Assembly (NCBI GenBank): GCA_016716405.1
Contig: JADJWK010000002.1
Location: forward strand, 310,001 to 374,000
Source of the DNA: Candidatus Melainabacteria bacterium
GTDB lineage: Bacteria; Cyanobacteriota; Vampirovibrionia; Obscuribacterales; Obscuribacteraceae
Length of the DNA: 64,000 bases
Reading direction: 5' to 3'
Of the stretch, positions 61,501 through 64,000 are shown piece after piece. The position numbers and the translations under genes were made by a program. The number at the start of each line of letters is the position of its first letter. The stretch's first letter is position 1. Below the pieces are notes generated by a model, which did no database searches, was not told the origin of the DNA, and was given only the letters and a program-made list of their open reading frames with translations.

Positions 61501-61618
61501 TGCTGCCGAGAACCAGCGTACTGCGGTGACCAGCCTCAATCCCGATATCTCCCGGTTCGGTTTCGCCAACCAGTATCAGCAGGGTGCCCAGCGCAAACCC
61601 GGTGGCGTCGAGTTCTGA
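58514..61618 (+). CDS. virD4: T4S coupling ATPase VirD4/TraG type with added head and zinc ribbon
   Basis: Brings DNA or protein substrates to the channel. The 1034-residue protein has a Gln/Ala/Pro/Tyr-rich head (about 40-170) with repeats of YAAPQGYAAPQAY, one evident membrane helix (about 195-216), the TraG/VirD4 ATPase domain with Walker A APSGSGKTT (304-312, K310) and Walker B AFFDEYQTL (D576, E577), then a disordered Ala/Pro/Ser-rich tail holding a zinc ribbon C899-x2-C902-x9-C912-x2-C915. Usual VirD4 proteins are 550-700 residues, so head and tail are extra. The zinc ribbon may dock substrates or the nearby DUF2225-like protein (inference). AAGAAGGA lies upstream of ATG 58514. Confidence 0.9.
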   Translation: MTYRQQTDERGNIVQYKDIDTGEVISAKEYQRIMQMQQGLPQAHGQLMAPPQGQEQMIPLPQAAQPYGAQSHYAAPQGYAAPQAYGAPQAYAPPQAYAAPQGYAQPSPYAAPQGYAAPAGSPLAHPGAQYLSPQGPSNPGATPVPRSQTASTDPGHGGPPTQGIQKQGKSLRMEGIVKAHPQAHAPMGKRAHGFLDATSVAILLPTLVLLALIIAAAHKKRLFPWQTIRTFNPPSGMLTPRDYERSYLCPPNLRRHGRMGKRNPNATWTDEDGVVIPFGFLARTHLPITIPMGRLPNKNMFIVAPSGSGKTTLMRAIIKSLLAKPCVIIALEAKANDPNLDEKKEGFKYTVLPEAQHAGFNTLYFNPLDQESIHWNPLDLPAITFATSIVQDINSLDAEEQHWAERDMGYIEGLAQLLHWGAVQVVGEDENGSASELEPLPCNPRGLMKLVNNRRNIVESLRQLKSRPDINAAELSELTQRLSSIIRTDQDWDKNIQGVRGRLRMFKNEGILRVTEKSDIALSACMHQPTVLIFGAPASLGPDAESLAATFVYQLQQALHTRYGTKSVLPLFAFFDEYQTLNIDLAGRLSAIVRGANGGLTVILQNISQIASGSGAAAESELRTIFSNSAIRVCLHNADEYTAQFFSEEIGKHAVIVPGIADHYQATGFGIFPTSWNRIHSQQVVARVDPDGIKRMEKHHALVYLAPAGDPEFGETKPFMVDLRGIEEIARLHLLHNVNSRTGPEGSQAVSERGFAQVMHPADAINQAFSAPSQELVRATGAETGAQMEVSGALVENQYAPHAEEEPSLPPGQPFASRGALPGFAGAGAVASGSMGSGAMGGLPARPGMNAMAQAAASMPSHAAAPVSSSAPAASLSQPASASVSAGPLAPAGGGSRACPHCGQMAGKGKFCIECGKFIGAADSQPAQASQAISPHNLNPGVVGPMGSRPAGSLPQPRYGGLEVTNRDTIPQKRTESASGGPLSQRVAESEAVAAAAAENQRTAVTSLNPDISRFGFANQYQQGAQRKPGGVEF

Positions 61619-61732
61619 TATCGAGAAATTGCATATCAAGATGTGATTTGAGCTCGAAACTGGTCTACAATGATTTAAGGGGTACAAATCAGGTAGCGAT
61701 TGGCTGCCCTCAAGCCCCGGGAATCTTGGATA

Positions 61733-62566
61733 ATGGTGGATCGATCAGCGCGCGGCAAAACGAGAAGGCGTAACATTGTCCTGATGGACAGGGATCTGGC
61801 AGCGCTTCTCCAGCTCTACCTGCATCGCACCATCACATCCAGCCAGCTTGCCAGGCTGTGTTTTCCTGAGATCAGTTATGAGACTGCTCGCAAGCGTTTG
61901 CGCCGCTTGCAACAGGCCGGCTTCACCGGCTCCGCCTCGAGCGGCCGGATGGAGGGGCGGGGACGCCCGGAGCTGATCTACTTTCTCACCACCCAGGGAG
62001 CAAAAGCCCTGGAGCAGCACAAGGGCATCTCCTGGGAGGAGATCCCGACCGGTCCGCCTCATACTTATCATAAAGAGCACTTCCTCCGCCTGGTGGATGT
62101 AAGGCTCGCCCTGGCCGACGCCGAGGGGCAGAGCATGATCCGGGAGCTGGACTTCGCCACCGGCAGAGAGTTCTGGAAAGAGCTGTCCGGCGAGCGCGCT
62201 TATGGAGCCGAGCAGGCCGATGCCACCATCTCTTTCTCTTATCCGGGCTACGAGCAGATAAGCGTCCTGCTCGAGATCGATACGGGCAATTTCAGGCAGA
62301 CCAGGCACTGGGAGCCTAAGATCCGCTCTTTTCTCAAGACCGGCTTCCCGATCTGGGTAGTGACCGGGAGCATCCCCAGGATCCTCACCTTGCAGAAGTG
62401 GACCCAGCCGCTTCTGGAGGAAGCCAGCGTCGGTCCGGGCAAATGTGTTTTTGCCGTCTATGAAGATCTGGTAGAGAAAGGCATATTCGGCGCGGTCTGG
62501 CAGCGCACCGACGGCAGTATCACCGACCTGCGCCCGCGTTTGCCGGAGGTCAATTCCGGGGCATGA
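61733..62566 (+). CDS. Replication-relaxation family protein
   Basis: Protein of 277 residues from ATG 61733 (TTG 61700 possible, with AGG upstream). The N-terminal 90 residues form a winged helix (LLQLYLHRTITSSQLARLCFP, KRLRRLQQAGFTGSA); the C-terminal part matches the PF13814-type domain, with a nuclease-like core ADATISFSYPGYEQISVLLEIDTGNFR followed by a conserved Lys region (HWEPKIRSFLKTG). Such proteins are common on conjugative plasmids and integrative elements beside T4S coupling proteins and are thought to act in replication or DNA relaxation; biochemical evidence is slim. Its 3' end overlaps the convergent ABC gene by 17 bp. TACAAT at 61666-61671 is a possible -10 box. Confidence 0.75.
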   Translation: MVDRSARGKTRRRNIVLMDRDLAALLQLYLHRTITSSQLARLCFPEISYETARKRLRRLQQAGFTGSASSGRMEGRGRPELIYFLTTQGAKALEQHKGISWEEIPTGPPHTYHKEHFLRLVDVRLALADAEGQSMIRELDFATGREFWKELSGERAYGAEQADATISFSYPGYEQISVLLEIDTGNFRQTRHWEPKIRSFLKTGFPIWVVTGSIPRILTLQKWTQPLLEEASVGPGKCVFAVYEDLVEKGIFGAVWQRTDGSITDLRPRLPEVNSGA

Positions 62567-63536
62567 GGCTCTCGGCGAAGTGACAGGCTGAGAAATGGTC
62601 CGGGCTCACTTCTCTGAGCTCGGGAATCTCGATCTTGCAACGCTCCTCCGCCATCGGGCAGCGGGTATGGAAGCTGCAGCCGGGGGGAGGATTGGCGGGG
62701 CTCGGCAGATCGCCTTCGAGCAAGATCCGGCCGCTGCGATCGAAATCAGGATCGGGTACCGGCGCCGCCGATATCAGGGCCCGGGCGTAAGGATGCAGGG
62801 GATTCTCGTAGACGTCTCTTGTGGCTCCGATCTCGACTATCTTGCCAAGATACATGACTGCGATGCGGTCGCTGATATAACGAACCACGTCCAGGTTGTG
62901 GGCGATGAAAATATAGGTCAGGTTGAACTCTTTCTTCAGGTCGATGAGCAGATTGAGGATCTGGGCCTGGACGCTGACATCCAGCGCCGATACCGGCTCG
63001 TCGGCGACGATCACCCGGGGCCGCAGGGCTAGAGCCCGGGCGATACCGATCCTCTGTCTTTGACCGCCGGAGAATTCGTGGGGATATCTCTGGGACATTT
63101 CTCTTGAAAGTCCGACCAGGTCCATGAGCTCCAGGACCTTATCCCTGAGGGCCTGACCGGAGGCGGCACGGTGGACCTCCAGGGGCTCGGCGATGATTTT
63201 TTCCACCGTCATCCGGGGATCGAGGCTGGCATAGGGGTTCTGAAAGACTATCTGGAGGTCCCGGCGGAGCTTTTTCATCTCTTTCTCGGAGCAGGTGAGC
63301 ACCTCCTTGCCGGCGAAGCTGACGCTGCCGCTGGTGGCCGGCAGGAGCCGGAGCATCACCCGTCCCAGGGTGGACTTGCCGCAGCCGGACTCCCCTACCA
63401 GTCCCAGGGTCTCACCTTCCTTGACATCGAGGTCGACCCCGTCCAGGGCCCGGACGGCTCCGACCTGGCGGTTGAAGAAGCCTTTGCGGATGGGAAAATG
63501 TTTTTTGAGACCCTTGAGGGAGATGAACTGAGTCAT
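62550..63536 (-). CDS. Oligopeptide/dipeptide ABC transporter ATPase (OppF/DppF type)
   Basis: ATP-binding subunit of 328 residues of a peptide-type ABC importer. Walker A is GESGCGKS (48-55, K54), the signature is FSGGQRQRIGIARAL, Walker B is RVIVADEPVSALD, and the switch histidine follows in FIAHNL. The C-terminal oligo_HPY region with PPGCSFHTRCP carries the Cys residues of an iron-sulfur site found in this subfamily. ATG 63536 (MTQFISLKGL) is preferred to ATG 63560. Partner permeases and binding protein are not in the window. Confidence 0.93.
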   Translation of the reverse strand: MTQFISLKGLKKHFPIRKGFFNRQVGAVRALDGVDLDVKEGETLGLVGESGCGKSTLGRVMLRLLPATSGSVSFAGKEVLTCSEKEMKKLRRDLQIVFQNPYASLDPRMTVEKIIAEPLEVHRAASGQALRDKVLELMDLVGLSREMSQRYPHEFSGGQRQRIGIARALALRPRVIVADEPVSALDVSVQAQILNLLIDLKKEFNLTYIFIAHNLDVVRYISDRIAVMYLGKIVEIGATRDVYENPLHPYARALISAAPVPDPDFDRSGRILLEGDLPSPANPPPGCSFHTRCPMAEERCKIEIPELREVSPDHFSACHFAESLMPRN

Positions 63537-63572
63537 GCGCTCATAGTGACATATTGACATTGCTTCATGCTA

Positions 63573-63599
63573 GAAGCCGGGCTGCTGGAGCCCGGCTTC
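63573..63599 (-). terminator. Hairpin between the ABC gene and the upstream membrane protein gene
   Basis: GAAGCCGGGCT (63573-63583) and AGCCCGGCTTC (63589-63599) form an 11-bp perfect stem with a five-base loop, 30 bp after the stop of the leftward partial gene. The T tract is only TTC-T, so efficiency may be modest. Confidence 0.6.
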
Positions 63600-63629
63600 G
63601 AAGCTGTTGTGAGTGCTTTGTCTCCGAGG

Positions 63630-64000
63630 TCAGGAGAGCCGATCGCTCCAGAGCGTAAGCTGCTGGCCGACGGCGGCGAGCAGGCTGGCGAAGAAACCGA
63701 CGCGTTTGGCCTCGGCGTACACCCAGCCATTCTTGAGGTCCGAGCGGATTCCTCGTCCACCATGCCTGGTGGCGCGGGAGCTCGAGGATTCGTGCTGATG
63801 TCTGGGCCGCCTGACTAGATTGCGAGGCAGCTCGGCGAGGGACGAATCGCTGGTGATACTGGATACGGTGAAGGCCGGAGCCGATTCGTCGTATCTTCCC
63901 CAGAGGCTTTCTTTGACCTTGTAGGGCTTGGGCTCTCTGACGAAAACGAACCAGTATACAAATGAGAGTAGAAGCAGCTCGAATGCGATAAGAACGTAAG
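63630..64000 (-). CDS. Membrane-anchored protein, C-terminal part (partial)
   Basis: A leftward open frame enters from the right edge and ends at TGA (complement of 63630-63632), giving 122 residues in view with no start codon near the edge. It begins in the middle of a membrane helix (VLIAFELLLLSFVYWFVFV), continues with REPKPYKVKESLWGRYDES, then a Ser/Arg/His-rich disordered stretch and an amphipathic C-terminus (YAEAKRVGFFASLLAAVGQQL). The frame has no stop over 369 bases and a sensible composition, unlike the overlapping frames. The family is not recognised. Confidence 0.65.
   Translation of the reverse strand, partial: YVLIAFELLLLSFVYWFVFVREPKPYKVKESLWGRYDESAPAFTVSSITSDSSLAELPRNLVRRPRHQHESSSSRATRHGGRGIRSDLKNGWVYAEAKRVGFFASLLAAVGQQLTLWSDRLS

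Noticed and set aside
42771..62566. Complete integrative and conjugative element
   Set aside because: No integrase, relaxase, flanking direct repeats or tRNA target is visible, and base composition does not obviously change at the borders.
1..64000. tRNA, rRNA, riboswitch or insertion sequence
   Set aside because: No cloverleaf, ribosomal, known riboswitch or transposase signature was found by eye; small or degenerate RNAs could be missed without a covariance-model search.

Overview
The window reads as ordinary bacterial chromosome: dense, mostly short intergenic gaps, G+C clearly above half, no rRNA or tRNA that I could see. The envelope looks diderm (Lgt, parvulin-type PPIase, amidase, many Sec signal peptides). 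The unusually high number of exported TPR proteins, the ATPase-less MshEN-like repeat proteins, glutamate-pathway heme synthesis (hemL) and a chromosomal type IV secretion (T4S) locus fit a non-photosynthetic cyanobacterial relative (Vampirovibrionia/Melainabacteria, Obscuribacterales-like). That placement is inference from gene content and could be wrong.

Region 1 (1-14,450): redox genes (2-Cys peroxiredoxin, thioredoxin-like), hemL, comF with an apparently displaced start, a methionine gamma-lyase family PLP enzyme, prs and a glyoxalase II-like hydrolase, an MshEN-like repeat protein, a small exported Ser/Gly repeat protein, then a leftward block mfd - PPIase lipoprotein - TPR protein. Region 2 (14,450-38,200): TPR proteins, including one of about 1270 residues, interleaved with housekeeping genes (mnmA, amidase, thpR, hpf, lgt, radA, uvrC), plus a PATAN/DUF4388 protein with a degenerate GGDEF-like end and a TauE/SafE permease. 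Region 3 (38,200-42,770): rarA, an array of 34-bp hairpin repeats, a coiled-coil protein, a gene-free stretch carrying repeated GGTGGTATCAG-like motifs, a DUF899 thioredoxin-fold protein and a second MshEN-like protein.

Region 4 (42,800-62,566) is the most interesting part: an uninterrupted rightward locus of about 20 kb. It opens with four exported Pro/Gly-rich proteins, two of them paralogous, then a VirB2-like pilin candidate, a 2,250-residue VirB6/TrbL-type protein with an enormous repeat-bearing C-terminal extension, a DUF2225-like zinc protein, a VirB3/PrgI-like protein, the VirB4 ATPase, a VirB8-like bitopic protein, a VirD4/TraG coupling ATPase with a Tyr-Ala-Pro-rich head and a C-terminal zinc ribbon, and a replication-relaxation family protein. 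I see no VirB7, VirB9, VirB10 or VirB11, so this is a compact inner-membrane T4S core of the kind known from Gram-positive conjugation systems, here next to unfamiliar exported proteins that may replace the outer-membrane parts. A near-palindromic element, GGGnATTTTCCC, lies 65-92 bp upstream of three genes of the locus and may be its own regulatory site.

Region 5 (62,550-64,000): an OppF/DppF-type ABC ATPase and, running off the right edge, the end of a membrane-anchored protein.
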